From Acanthopleuribacter pedis (GTDB lineage Bacteria; Acidobacteriota; Holophagae; Acanthopleuribacterales; Acanthopleuribacteraceae), in assembly GCF_017377855.1 (NCBI RefSeq), contig NZ_JAFREP010000025.1, positions 113,179 through 177,178 of the forward strand: DNA of 64,000 nt. The letters are read 5' to 3'. Within the stretch, counting starts at the first letter, position 1; each line of letters begins with the position of its first letter. The position numbers and the translations under genes are program-made. Shown piece by piece: positions 23,598-32,476 of the stretch. The notes under the pieces are model-generated. The model made no database searches. It was not told the DNA's origin and saw only the letters and a program-made list of their open reading frames with translations.

Positions 23598-23775
23598 ACC
23601 TAAGAAGCGCGATAAGAATGAGGGATTTTGGCTAAAGATCTGGAGCGAAACGGTTTGGGAAAAGCGAGCCGGGGTCGCGCACGACCGCACCCGTTGGGTG
23701 CGGTGAGCATTTTTACAGGCCGTTGTAGCCCAGAGGTTTAGCCAAAATCGCCACGAGTTATCGCGCTTCTTAGGT
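23598..23775. mobile_element. Family B MITE-like element, copy 1
   Basis: This 178-bp element runs from ACCTAAGAAGCGCGATAA to the reverse complement of that sequence (imperfect only at the interior edge). It has TTT on both sides, consistent with a 3-bp target duplication. The interior contains ATCTGGAGCGAAACGG, CACCCGTTGGGTGCGGTGAGCA and GTAGCCCAGAGGTTTAGC, shared with the other copies. There is no coding capacity. Confidence 0.85.
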
Positions 23776-23990
23776 TTTATGAAACCGCGAGCCCGTGGGA
23801 TCGCTTACGTGCGCTGACGAACCCCTTTAGTTTTATTCATCACTGTGTCAACATGAAAAGACGCTTGAGGCTTTTGCCTTTTTTGCCGAAGCGTCCTAGG
23901 AAGCATCCCGATGTTGCCGTCGGCCGTCGGTTTCCCGGCCGCCTTGTCACGATGATCTATTGCGCTATGATGATTTGATGCAATGGCGGG

Positions 23991-25454
23991 ATGTCCGCGC
24001 CCCCTTTCGCTCTGTATCTTCTTGGGAATCTGAAACTCATGGCATTGCTTGACCAAAACCTCGTTACCGTGACCACGACCACGGGCCTCCACAAGCCCGA
24101 GGATCAGTCCGCCGTGCCTGCCCCCGAGGAGGTGCGGCCGCTTGCGCTGCTGGTGGTTGACGGGAATCGGGTGAGTCGCAAAGTATACAGTCGGCTGTTG
24201 CAAAAACATTTCGGTGGCTGCCACATCAGTGAGACCGAAACCGGCGAGAAGGCGCTGACGATGTGCCGCGAGGGTGTTGTTGATTGTGTGTTGGTTGATT
24301 ACAACCTGCCTGACATCAACGGTTTGGAGTTTTTGCAGAGTTTGCGGGAAGAACTCGGCCTGGGCTTTATCGCCGTGGTGATCCTCACCAGTCAGGGCGA
24401 TGAAATGACCGCGGTTGAAGCCATGAAACGCGGTGCCCAAGATTATTTGGTCAAGGGGAGCTTTTCCCAAAAATTGATGGCCCAGGCAATCACCAATGCC
24501 ATGGAGAAGGTCGAGCTGCTCAAAGAGTTGGAGCAGAAACGCATCGACCTGGAACGCAAAAATGTCGAACTGCAACAGACCAACGAAGAGCTGAACCGTA
24601 CCCAGCGGCAATTGATTGATGCCGCCCACAAGGCCGGCATGGCCGAAATGGCGACCGGGGTATTGCACAACATCGGCAACATGCTCAACAACCTCACCAC
24701 CGCGGTGGGGGTTTTGGATGAGATGGTCAAAAATTCGCGGTTGGGTGGTTTGAAAAAAGCCAACCAACTCTTGGAAACCTTTGCCGACGATTTGGAACAA
24801 CGGCCTAAGGGACCGCAGCTCATGCAGTATTACCGTCGTCTTGAGGGCATTCGCACTGAAGAGTTTACGCGTTTTTCCTCAGAGATCACCTCGCTTAACG
24901 AGCGCATCGACCTTTTGTCGAAAGGGGTGATGGCACAGCGCAAATACGCGTCGCTGGAATACCACGTTGAAAAAGTCACCATCAAAGATTTGGTTCAGGA
25001 CGCCATTTTGCTCAAAGCCACCTCGGGGACCGACGATGCCGGTGGGGTTGAGATTGTCGAGGATTATCAGACCGATCAACCCATTGAATGCGTCAAAATC
25101 AAAATTCTCCACGTGCTGACCAATTTAATTCTCAATGCTCGTGAATCCTTGCGCCAAGTCGCACGACCCGAGGGTGACAAGGTGATCCGCATTACCGTGG
25201 AACAAGAAGAAGACGCCTTTTTGTGTATCACTGTCGCGGACAACGGTACGGGCATTGAAGCAGAGAATTTAGAAAAGATTTTCCACTACGGTTTTACTAC
25301 CAAACCCAACGGAAGCGGTATCGGCCTGCATGTCGCCGCGAACTCCATGACCGAAATGGGGGGATCGCTGCGTGTGGTGAGCGAGGGGAACAATCAGGGT
25401 GCCGAGTTCATCGTTCGCGTACCCGTCAAGGTGCGCGCCAAGGTAGGTTCCTAA
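23991..25454 (+). CDS. Response-regulator / histidine kinase fusion
   Basis: This 487-aa cytosolic signalling protein may alternatively start at the in-frame ATG 48 bp downstream (MALLDQN); neither start has a strong ribosome site. Residues about 48-170 form a receiver domain: acidic LLVVDGNR, phospho-acceptor D103 in LVDYNLPDINGLEF, T/S in VILTSQGDE and lysine in YLVKGSF. A coiled coil follows (about 175-210, KELEQKRIDLERKN). The kinase module has putative acceptor H226 in VLHNIGNMLNN. The HATPase domain (about 360-480) has the N box LTNLILNARESL, G1 VADNGTGI and G2 GSGIGLHVAAN. The same kinase module ends both giant hybrid kinases of this window. No output DNA-binding domain is present, so it probably relays phosphate to a separate partner. 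Confidence 0.9.
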   Translation: MSAPPFALYLLGNLKLMALLDQNLVTVTTTTGLHKPEDQSAVPAPEEVRPLALLVVDGNRVSRKVYSRLLQKHFGGCHISETETGEKALTMCREGVVDCVLVDYNLPDINGLEFLQSLREELGLGFIAVVILTSQGDEMTAVEAMKRGAQDYLVKGSFSQKLMAQAITNAMEKVELLKELEQKRIDLERKNVELQQTNEELNRTQRQLIDAAHKAGMAEMATGVLHNIGNMLNNLTTAVGVLDEMVKNSRLGGLKKANQLLETFADDLEQRPKGPQLMQYYRRLEGIRTEEFTRFSSEITSLNERIDLLSKGVMAQRKYASLEYHVEKVTIKDLVQDAILLKATSGTDDAGGVEIVEDYQTDQPIECVKIKILHVLTNLILNARESLRQVARPEGDKVIRITVEQEEDAFLCITVADNGTGIEAENLEKIFHYGFTTKPNGSGIGLHVAANSMTEMGGSLRVVSEGNNQGAEFIVRVPVKVRAKVGS

Positions 25455-25482
25455 GTTCTCTGAAATAAACAATATCCGTGGA

Positions 25483-26097
25483 TCAGCAAGGTTCCGGCGA
25501 TACCTCGCCAAGACCCTCTGCCATCTGGCTGAGGAGGGTGGCGATTTGGGTTGGCGCCAGGACGCGGTCAACGGTAGTGGCATTGAGCGCCGCGAGCGGC
25601 ATTTGCGCGACCTCGGCACTTTCAGGACTCTGGACAACCGTGAAACCGCCGAGTTCGGCGACCATCCGCAAGCCCTGGCTGCCGTCGTGGTTGGCGCCGG
25701 TTAAAATCACCCCGATCAAACGCGGCCCGTAAACTTCCGCGGCCGACTCGAACAAGACGTCAATGGAAGGGCGTGCATAATTAACCCTTGCGTCTACCGA
25801 GAGGCTTAAGCTGTTGTCGGCCTCAATTAATAAATGGTACCCGGCCGGGGCTAGGTACAGATGTCCCGCGCGGAGTTGTTCCTTCTCCTCTGCTTCTTTA
25901 ATACGCAGCGATGTTTTTTGCTGGAGCAAGGGGTAAATCAAACGTCCGCTGTCGGCGCCCACGTGTTGGACCGCCACGATGGGAATCGGAAAATCCTTGG
26001 TCCAATGAGGCAGGATCAAGCTTAAGGTGTCCATGCCCCCGGCGGAAACGCCGATGACAAGGCACTCGAATCTCCGTTGAACAGCAGATGAGGTCAT
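25483..26097 (-). CDS. Stand-alone CheB-type protein-glutamate methylesterase domain
   Basis: This 204-aa protein is only the catalytic domain of CheB. The Ser-His-Asp triad is visible as S18 (IGVSAGGM), H45 (VQHVGAD) and D138 (GANHDGSQG). The usual LTG-A-N-x-D-G and APAGYHLL strands are present. The N-terminal receiver domain of classical CheB is missing. The enzyme would demethylate or deamidate chemoreceptor glutamates, but no chemotaxis genes adjoin it. It is convergent with the response-regulator/kinase gene, separated by 28 bp. Stand-alone CheB-like domains also occur in CheB/CheR hybrid signalling systems. Confidence 0.88.
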   Translation of the reverse strand: MTSSAVQRRFECLVIGVSAGGMDTLSLILPHWTKDFPIPIVAVQHVGADSGRLIYPLLQQKTSLRIKEAEEKEQLRAGHLYLAPAGYHLLIEADNSLSLSVDARVNYARPSIDVLFESAAEVYGPRLIGVILTGANHDGSQGLRMVAELGGFTVVQSPESAEVAQMPLAALNATTVDRVLAPTQIATLLSQMAEGLGEVSPEPC

Positions 26098-26747
26098 GTT
26101 CTCGATCCTTGGGGTGAGGCCGGCGCGGGTTGGTGTCGGCGACTAAAGGATATCCCATCATAGAACATCGGTATTTCACCTGTTCGAGAAAAGTCATTCT
26201 TGCGATTTCATGTGAAAGTGGGGCGCGCGAAGCGCTCCCATGCCATTCAAGCATCCTACATTTTGGAAGGGTTTGATATGGATTTAGATAATTGGGACAA
26301 GATGTAGATCTTAGGATAGGTATTTAGGGTTTTTCACGTGCAAGACCGATTCTAGGCGGCCCATATAACAAGGTCTTTGGGTGATCTTTTAAGAGAAATC
26401 CCATGGTTCTTGTATGGAGTTTGAAGCTAAGTTGTTTGAATAAAGTGGTTTGAGGGTTCTTGGTTGCGGTTTTCTCAATCGGCGAGCATGAGGTTGTGTT
26501 TTTTTGGCACGGACCTTGATGTGTAAGGAGGGTGAGACTGATGGCAATCAGTCGACAATTTTTTGAATAATTTAGGTTTTTTTAACGGATTGGTAAGGAT
26601 AAAGATAGGTAGCAAATTCGGATAATCGTTGACAATTTGTTTGGTTGCGTCGTTAAGCGTATTGACTGAACGTTTTTTGCGATTCCTGAGACCTGCGCCC
26701 CTCCTCTTTCTCCAGCGCCTGTCCTTCCCTCTGATGGAGATTGGGTC
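26098..26747. other. AT-rich divergent promoter region
   Basis: This 650-bp gap between the CheB-like gene and the Ser/Thr kinase gene is visibly richer in A and T than its flanks, with runs such as TTTTTTGAATAATTTAGGTTTTTTTAA near 26560-26585. I see no convincing gene. It probably holds the promoters of both flanking genes. Confidence 0.5.
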
Positions 26748-27812
26748 ATGACACCGCAAGCACTACACAACACGAACCTTAGGCAGTCCTCCGTTGTTGA
26801 CAACGGCACCGCCGCTCGTGCGTCTTTGCTGGGTAACATCGGCCCTTACCAATTGCTCGAAAAAGTTGGGCAGGGTGGTATGGGGCTTGTTTACAAAGCT
26901 GTACGGCGCGATGCCGACCATCACTATGTCGCCGTAAAAGTTATGCGGGGCATGGTGCCAAACCAACTGATGTTCGGGCGTTTCCAGCAAGAGGCGGAGG
27001 CCATGGCGCGGTTGCGCCATCCGAACATCGCATCCTTCATTGAGGTGGGTTACGACGCCGAATGGCGGCCTTACCTGGTGATGGAATACGTCGACGGCTG
27101 TCCGCTGTTGACCTACGCGCGGCAACGTCAGCTTACCTTGGCGGCGCGGTTGCGTCTGTTCCAGCAAGTGTGCGACGCCATGGCGGCGGCGCACGCGCAA
27201 GGTATTGTTCACCGCGACCTTAAACCCGACAACATTTTGGTTGCCGACACGGGTTTGGGACCACGGGTTAAAATCATCGACTTCGGTGTTGCGAAGGTCA
27301 ACGATCTTCGCGACGGTCATCCTTTGACCCAGGCCGGGGCCGTGGTTGGCACTTTGTCCCACATGAGTCCCGAGCAGGCCGGTTTCCAAGAAGGTCCGAT
27401 TGATGCGCGCAGCGATGTGTACACCCTTGGATTGGTTCTCTACGAACTGCTTGTTGGTGTACTGCCTTTTGATCGGGCCGGCTTGATCCGCAAACCCTTG
27501 TTCCGACAGATGCGTTGCTTGTTTGAAAAAACACATCCGGCCCCAATCGCTCGCTTGCGGGCGCTTGAGCCCGAGTTGGTACAGGAAATTGCCGAGGCCC
27601 GTCAAACCACGCCCAAGTTGTTGATGAAAGCCCTTGCCGGACCGATTGCCGAGGTGATCGGTCAGGCGTTGACCATCGACCTTGAAAACCGGACCCGCGA
27701 TGTGGGCGCCCTGGGCGAAGCCGCTTCGCGCGCGTTCGAACAACGTCAAACTTCTAAGCGCTTGTCCTTGGCCGGCTTCCGTCAATGGGTCGGTTTGGGG
27801 ATGTCTTCCTAA
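26748..27812 (+). CDS. Hanks-type Ser/Thr protein kinase
   Basis: This 354-aa protein carries a complete eukaryotic-like kinase domain: glycine loop GQGGMGLVYKA, ATP-anchoring K64 (YVAVKV), catalytic loop H155-R-D-L-K-P-D-N with D157, the DFGVAK magnesium loop, the activation-segment end MSPEQ (for APE), and DARSDVYTLGLVLYELL. No transmembrane helix or sensor domain follows, only a short C-terminal tail of about 70 residues, so it should be a soluble cytosolic kinase. Its substrates are unknown. A strong terminator follows directly. It is likely monocistronic. Confidence 0.95.
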   Translation: MTPQALHNTNLRQSSVVDNGTAARASLLGNIGPYQLLEKVGQGGMGLVYKAVRRDADHHYVAVKVMRGMVPNQLMFGRFQQEAEAMARLRHPNIASFIEVGYDAEWRPYLVMEYVDGCPLLTYARQRQLTLAARLRLFQQVCDAMAAAHAQGIVHRDLKPDNILVADTGLGPRVKIIDFGVAKVNDLRDGHPLTQAGAVVGTLSHMSPEQAGFQEGPIDARSDVYTLGLVLYELLVGVLPFDRAGLIRKPLFRQMRCLFEKTHPAPIARLRALEPELVQEIAEARQTTPKLLMKALAGPIAEVIGQALTIDLENRTRDVGALGEAASRAFEQRQTSKRLSLAGFRQWVGLGMSS

Positions 27813-27831
27813 AGCGCAAACGCCAAAACGA

Positions 27832-27868
27832 AAACCCGCATGGATGTTGCCCATGCGGGTTTTTTTTG
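27832..27868 (+). terminator. Rho-independent terminator of the Ser/Thr kinase gene
   Basis: AAACCCGCATGG and CCATGCGGGTTT form a 12-bp perfect stem around ATGTTGC and run into a T tract. It sits 20 bp after the kinase stop codon. Confidence 0.9.
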
Positions 27869-27882
27869 TTTTGGGTCGTGGT

Positions 27883-29073
27883 CTACCGCGGTGTAAATGG
27901 GAAGAAGTAAGCGGCTGCGCTCGGTACCATGTCGACCCAGGCGTGGACGTGGTGACCGTCTTGGAACTCCGCGGTTTTATGGGCTAGCCGCTTGGTGCGC
28001 AACACCTTGGCCAGCTCGCGGCCGTCCTTGAGCCAGTAGGCGTCTAAGTTGGCCAGGCCCACGAATACCTTGATGCCCGGTTTGGACTTGCGCTTGAAAT
28101 TGCGCATAAATTTGGTCGGGGACAAGGCCGGGGTCAACGCGGCCACGTTGGCGACCCGGTTGGGGTAGTTAAGCATGGCGTCCAGCGCCATCAGCGCCCC
28201 GCGTGAGCCGCCCAGGATGACACGGTGCTCCGGTCCGTCCAGGGTGTTGTAGGTGCGATCAATAAAAGAAAACAGATCGTAAACGTACCAATTGCGGTAT
28301 TTGCTCGAGCCGCGGTATTCCTCGCGGCGGTTGGTCGGGTTACTGAGGACCACGAAAAACGGATCGCATTGGCTGTGGTACATCATCGCGTCGAGGGTCT
28401 GTTTTAGGTTGCCTTCATCTAGGAACAGGCTGCCGTCGTTGATGTACATCACCGGAAAGGCGCGGTCGCGGTCCTCGTCAAAGGCGCGCGGAACATATAC
28501 AAAAATTTCTTCTTCTTTGCCGTTGCGTTTGATCTTTTGGGTTTCAATGCGGCCGGGTTGGGTGCGTGCCTGCTCTTCCTTGGAAAATCGTTCTTTGAAT
28601 TGCGGCATGGTGAACGAGGACAGGGTGTTGCCGAAGACCTGGACCGTGGCGGGATTGTGCGGGTCGGTCAACCGTTTTTCGCCAACGGCGAATTCGTAAA
28701 CCAGGCGTGCGTCTTCAAGCAAAGGGACGGTTGCGTAATACCAAGTGGTTTGGCTGATGCGCGTCATTTGGCCGATGGCGGGATCATCTTTGCCGTACAG
28801 TGCGCCGAACGCGTTGTTGTCGTGTAACAGGCGTGGCCGTTCCGTTCCCGCTTTGTGTTCAAAAAGGAAAACGGCCTGGGTTTTTTCGACCAGGGGATGT
28901 CCTTGGCGTTTGATGAACTTGCGGATCAAGCGGTGGGCTTTGCGGGGTTTAACCTGGGTGCTGACCTGCAGCAATTCACCAAAAGTTTTCGGTTTGCTTT
29001 TTTTTGCTGCCAATGCGTCGGGTGCAAAAAGGAGAAGCAGGATGAATCCGATACGGAACAGCGAGGAATGCAT
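27883..29073 (-). CDS. Secreted esterase (enterochelin-esterase / IroE-like alpha/beta hydrolase)
   Basis: This 396-aa protein has a signal peptide (FRIGFILLLLFAPDALA) and a GGAG seven bases before its ATG. Residues about 35-170 resemble an N-terminal E-set/CBM48-like domain (WYYATVPLLEDARLVYEFAV). The esterase domain starts at about 175 (EEEIFVYVPRAFDED, FPVMYINDGSLF). The nucleophile is the serine of ILGGSRGALMALD (G-x-S-x-G) and the catalytic histidine is likely in DGHHVHAW near the C-terminus. The family includes ferric-enterobactin esterases and feruloyl esterases. No siderophore genes were seen, although a TonB receptor lies 6 kb away, so the substrate is open. Confidence 0.85.
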   Translation of the reverse strand: MHSSLFRIGFILLLLFAPDALAAKKSKPKTFGELLQVSTQVKPRKAHRLIRKFIKRQGHPLVEKTQAVFLFEHKAGTERPRLLHDNNAFGALYGKDDPAIGQMTRISQTTWYYATVPLLEDARLVYEFAVGEKRLTDPHNPATVQVFGNTLSSFTMPQFKERFSKEEQARTQPGRIETQKIKRNGKEEEIFVYVPRAFDEDRDRAFPVMYINDGSLFLDEGNLKQTLDAMMYHSQCDPFFVVLSNPTNRREEYRGSSKYRNWYVYDLFSFIDRTYNTLDGPEHRVILGGSRGALMALDAMLNYPNRVANVAALTPALSPTKFMRNFKRKSKPGIKVFVGLANLDAYWLKDGRELAKVLRTKRLAHKTAEFQDGHHVHAWVDMVPSAAAYFFPFTPR

Positions 29074-29197
29074 GCAAAACTCCGGGAGGGAAAAGGTTGA
29101 ATCGTCGCCTCATCCTAGCAGGGGGCCGGTTCTCTAAGAAAGCTGTAAAGTCACGGATTTGGCGCTGCTTTTCATCTTCCTGTTGCACGGCCTCAAT

Positions 29198-29226
29198 GAA
29201 AAAGCCGGCCAAGATCGGCCGGCTTT
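29198..29226 (-). terminator. Rho-independent terminator for the PA14/SGNH gene
   Basis: AAAGCCGGCC and GGCCGGCTTT form a 10-bp perfect stem. Read on the minus strand the hairpin ends in TTTTTC. It lies downstream of the minus-strand gene that stops at 29351. Confidence 0.8.
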
Positions 29227-29286
29227 CGCGGTTCCCCCGAGGGGGTTACTTTGGTTTTCGCCTGGCGGCGGGATTGGTTGAGGGAG

Positions 29287-29323
29287 GGGTCCCCCGCTTA
29301 CCCGGGAGTCGGCGGGGGGACCC
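29287..29323. other. GC-rich inverted repeat
   Basis: GGGTCCCCCGC pairs with GCGGGGGGACCC across a 14-base loop, 28 bp downstream of the PA14/SGNH stop codon. It has no T tract and may act as a 3' mRNA stabiliser ahead of the terminator at 29198-29226. Confidence 0.5.
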
Positions 29324-29350
29324 GCCCGCTCTAAACCCTGTCCGCCAAAA

Positions 29351-31432
29351 TCAGGGTTCGTTCACACCTGAGCGGGCATAATTGCTGACGACGTCCCATG
29401 CGATTTCCTGCAGGGCGAGGGCTGTATCGCTGGGAATGTTGAGCCAATCGCGCTCACCCCAGTAGCCGTCAAAACGGCTGGTGAGCCCGATGGGGCAGCG
29501 TTTGTACAAGGTCGCGTATTGAACCAGGGCGACGAAGTAGTTGCCGACGTTGTTCATGTGAATGTTGTCGACCATCATGCCTTCTTTAAGGTTGCTAATG
29601 CCAGGTACTTGACCCGCGTCGATGCGAATGCGGAGTTCGCGAACCGCCAAACCGGCGGGAACCAGATAGACAGGTGCCTCGTTGGGGCGTTCGCGTTCAA
29701 CCGTGTTGGCGATTTGTTCCCAGAGCAGCAGCTTCTGGTCGACCGCGTTGTACCAGTCGCCCGTCGTCATTTCCGGCCAGGTTTGGTAGATGTACAGCTC
29801 GGCATTGCCGTTGCCTTTGAGGATTTCGTCGTAGAAGCGAACCGCGTAGCCCTCGGAATCGTTCCAAGTAATGTGGTTTTCCAGGGGGAGGGCTTCGGTG
29901 ATGACCAGGGTGTCGTAGTTGCCGGAGGGCAGTTCGGCGGCGTAGTTGGTGCCGCCACCGCCGCCGGGATTGCTGTAGTTCCAGCGCAGGGGTGAGCCGT
30001 TGATGTATTGGTAGCTTTGGGTGTGGTTCATGCGGGCGTCCTCGGCGAGTTTGCCCAGGATGTAAGGCATGTTGTCGTTAACGAGGCTGTGGCCGATGAA
30101 GTAAACGCCGCGTGAGGTGATTGCGGAGGTGCTGCAATCGCCGGGAATGCCGCCGTCGCCGCCGTCGGAACCGTCGCCGCCGTCGGAACCGTCGCCGCCG
30201 TCGCCGCCGTCGGAGCCGTCGGAGCCGTCGCTACCGTCGGAGCCGTCAGAACCATCGGAGCCGTCGGAGCCGTCGCTACCGTCGGAGCCGTCAGAACCAT
30301 CGGAACCATCGGAACCATCGGAACCATCGCTACCGTCGGAACCATCGCCGCCGTCGCTACCGTCGGAACCATCGCCGCCGTCGCTACCGTCGGAACCATC
30401 GCTACCGTCGGAGCCGTCGCTTCCGTCAGAACCGTCGGAGCCGTCGCTTCCGTCAGAACCATCGGAGCCGTCGCTTCCGTCACCGCCGTCGGAGCCGTCA
30501 CCGCCGCCGTTGTTGTACCACTCGACTTGCAGGACCGCGTCCCAGCCGCCCTCGTAGTATTCAACCGTTACCGTTTCTAAAGGACTGACGATATGAACGT
30601 CGGCGGTGTAGGTGGTGGCCGGTTGATCGAGCCAGCCGTCGATGACCATTTCGCCGCCGACATAAATGCGAACACCGTCGTCGGCGGTGGCGGAAAAGGT
30701 GTAATTACCAGGGGCAAAATCAAAGGTACCCATGAAGCGGGCGGAGTAGTTGTCTTTGCTGAGGCCGGGGCCGGGGGAGGTATCGCCCCAGAAATAATTG
30801 ATGCGTTCGGTTTGGACCGTGTAAACCGCGTCACCGCGCAGGAGGCGGTTGGGGAAAAATTCGCCGCAAAACATGTTTTTGGGGCAGGCATCCAAATCGC
30901 CGACGCGTTGCCAGGAAAATTCCAAGGTGGCGTCGCCCCAATATTCGTAATATTCAATGATGATGTCGTGGAAGCCGGCAATGATCGGGGCCTGGGCGAA
31001 ATACTCGGTCGGCGGCTGATTCTTCCAGCCGTCGATGATGAGTTCGCCGTCGAGCCAAACGCGAACGCCGTCGTCGGCGAGGGCCAGGAATTCAAAAATG
31101 CCGGATTCGAAGAAAAAACGGCCCTCGTAACGGGCGGCCCAGAAATCGTGGGCGATGCGGTCGCCCGGGCTTAACGCGCCCCAGTGGTTGGCGATAATGC
31201 CTTCCTCGCGGGTGTAGGTAGGGGTGCCCGCGAAATCGATGTTGTCGTAGTAACTCGCGCAGAACTTGTTGTCGGCGCCGGTACAGTCTTGGGCCTGAAC
31301 CGGGGCGGAGACAAGGCTTACTAGGAGAAGCAAGCCGTAGAACAGTGGGGAAAGACGGTGGGCGATGGAAAAGTTGGTGTGTGAACCTTTTAAAGAAAAC
31401 CAATTACCTTCCTGTCTTAAGAACAAGGACAT
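29351..31432 (-). CDS. Secreted PA14-PA14-linker-SGNH-like protein
   Basis: This 693-aa protein has GAGGAG seven bases before its ATG and a long N-region signal peptide (LFYGLLLLVSLVSAPVQAQD). Two PA14 domains lie at about 50-180 and 185-320; each has FEFLALADDGVRVWLDG- or YTFSATADDGVRIYVGG-type cores and a G-W-x-x-Q-P segment. A Gly-Ser-Asp linker of about 120 residues follows. The C-terminal 260 residues resemble an SGNH/GDSL hydrolase: serine in YFIGHSLVND, then DTLVITEALPL, YQTWPEM and a D-x-x-H motif in DNIHMNN. Likely role: an exported carbohydrate-active enzyme or deacetylase with PA14 glycan-binding domains. The substrate is unknown. Confidence 0.82.
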   Translation of the reverse strand: MSLFLRQEGNWFSLKGSHTNFSIAHRLSPLFYGLLLLVSLVSAPVQAQDCTGADNKFCASYYDNIDFAGTPTYTREEGIIANHWGALSPGDRIAHDFWAARYEGRFFFESGIFEFLALADDGVRVWLDGELIIDGWKNQPPTEYFAQAPIIAGFHDIIIEYYEYWGDATLEFSWQRVGDLDACPKNMFCGEFFPNRLLRGDAVYTVQTERINYFWGDTSPGPGLSKDNYSARFMGTFDFAPGNYTFSATADDGVRIYVGGEMVIDGWLDQPATTYTADVHIVSPLETVTVEYYEGGWDAVLQVEWYNNGGGDGSDGGDGSDGSDGSDGSDGSDGSDGSDGSDGSDGSDGSDGGDGSDGSDGGDGSDGSDGSDGSDGSDGSDGSDGSDGSDGSDGSDGSDGSDGSDGSDGGDGGDGSDGGDGSDGGDGGIPGDCSTSAITSRGVYFIGHSLVNDNMPYILGKLAEDARMNHTQSYQYINGSPLRWNYSNPGGGGGTNYAAELPSGNYDTLVITEALPLENHITWNDSEGYAVRFYDEILKGNGNAELYIYQTWPEMTTGDWYNAVDQKLLLWEQIANTVERERPNEAPVYLVPAGLAVRELRIRIDAGQVPGISNLKEGMMVDNIHMNNVGNYFVALVQYATLYKRCPIGLTSRFDGYWGERDWLNIPSDTALALQEIAWDVVSNYARSGVNEP
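30147..30508. repeat. GSD/GGD codon repeat inside the PA14/SGNH gene
   Basis: About 360 bp of 9-bp units (read on the plus strand as CCGTCGGAA, CCGTCGCTA and variants) encode (Gly-Ser/Gly-Asp)n. The unit mix varies (TCC, AGC, GGC at the middle codon), and some 27-45-bp blocks are repeated exactly. Length change by slippage is therefore likely. The acidic, flexible linker could bind calcium. Confidence 0.85.
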
Positions 31433-31858
31433 GGGGAATCTCCTCAGTAGATGGCCGACATAATGCGGCTAGTGTTCTTTTCGACGCAGGCGTATCTATT
31501 ACCTATCTGAAAAGAAGGCAAAGTGTGATACTTCCTAAGATTTGCGTGAAAAGGGTTTCATTTGGCGGAATCTTGTCGGTGACGCTCTGGATCGACGAGA
31601 CACAAGCCTGCTTGGAACCAGCGAAGCCAGGTGTTCTCCGTGATTGTCAAGGATCTCGAAATGAAACACTTAGGGCCGAATGGCGATTGGGACATGGTTG
31701 CGTTGGGTTACACCTTTCGCGGCGGGGGTTAAACACGAAAATGGATCTCTTCTAAGCGGAAACTATGGGAAGAAATGGAACGGAAAAACCAAAGGAGGTT
31801 TTTCAACAATTATCGCGACATTGGATGACTTCTGTCTTGGTAACAACCAGAAAACCAT

Positions 31859-31888
31859 GCCTTCACTAAATGAAGGTTTTTTTGAGTT
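31859..31888 (+). terminator. Terminator-like hairpin
   Basis: CCTTCA, loop CTAAA, TGAAGG then TTTTTTT on the plus strand. There is no clear gene upstream on this strand, so it could end an untranslated RNA from the preceding 300 bp. Confidence 0.4.
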
Positions 31889-32476
31889 TTTGTTGGAGCA
31901 TGTTGGGTTCTTCGTTTTGACCGGTTTAGCCAAAACGTTCGGTTTTTCAAAACGTACATGTCCCATCGGATGTGCCTATCTTAACCCTTTTTTCCTGTCA
32001 TCTGTGTGTCGATGCTCACCTTATTAACGCTTGGGAAGAGAACTTGGGAAGGTGTGAATTTTTTGTCAGCAACTAAAAATACGCGGTGTTCTGGTTAAGG
32101 CTATTTTCTTCAGGGGTTTGGCTGGGACCGGTGCGCCATTTTTTTACGTCTCAGTGCGTCAGTTGTGTTTTTTTGGTGGCCTGGACGATGGTAAACCGTG
32201 AACCTGGACACGTTTTTTGGAAGCCGTGGAAAACGGACATTGTCCCGGTGTTGGGTTTTTCGTAGGGGAAAAGCCCAAGTTGTGCGTTTGCTCCTACACT
32301 TGGATGAGTTTGATTGGATGGTCCGTCGCGCGTTTGGGTCGCGTGTTATGCATTGAGTTGGATCATCGGAAATTTTGCGGCGAGGCTGGCCTTGGTCACG
32401 TCCATTGATATATGTTTAGAGCAACTTTTCGAATGGAAGTTTGATCCACACAATGGTCTTTTCTGTACGGCGTTAT

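Noticed and set aside
23805..24800. 331-codon minus-strand frame opposite the RR/kinase gene
   Set aside because: Antisense shadow of a gene with clear receiver and kinase motifs.
30147..30508. Possible CRISPR-like repeat array
   Set aside because: Units are 9 bp, contiguous, in frame and without spacers; it is a coding linker repeat.
30117..30588. Long open frames on the plus strand rich in Pro-Ser-Glu or Arg
   Set aside because: They are the antisense reading of the Gly-Ser-Asp repeat in the PA14/SGNH gene and have no ribosome site.
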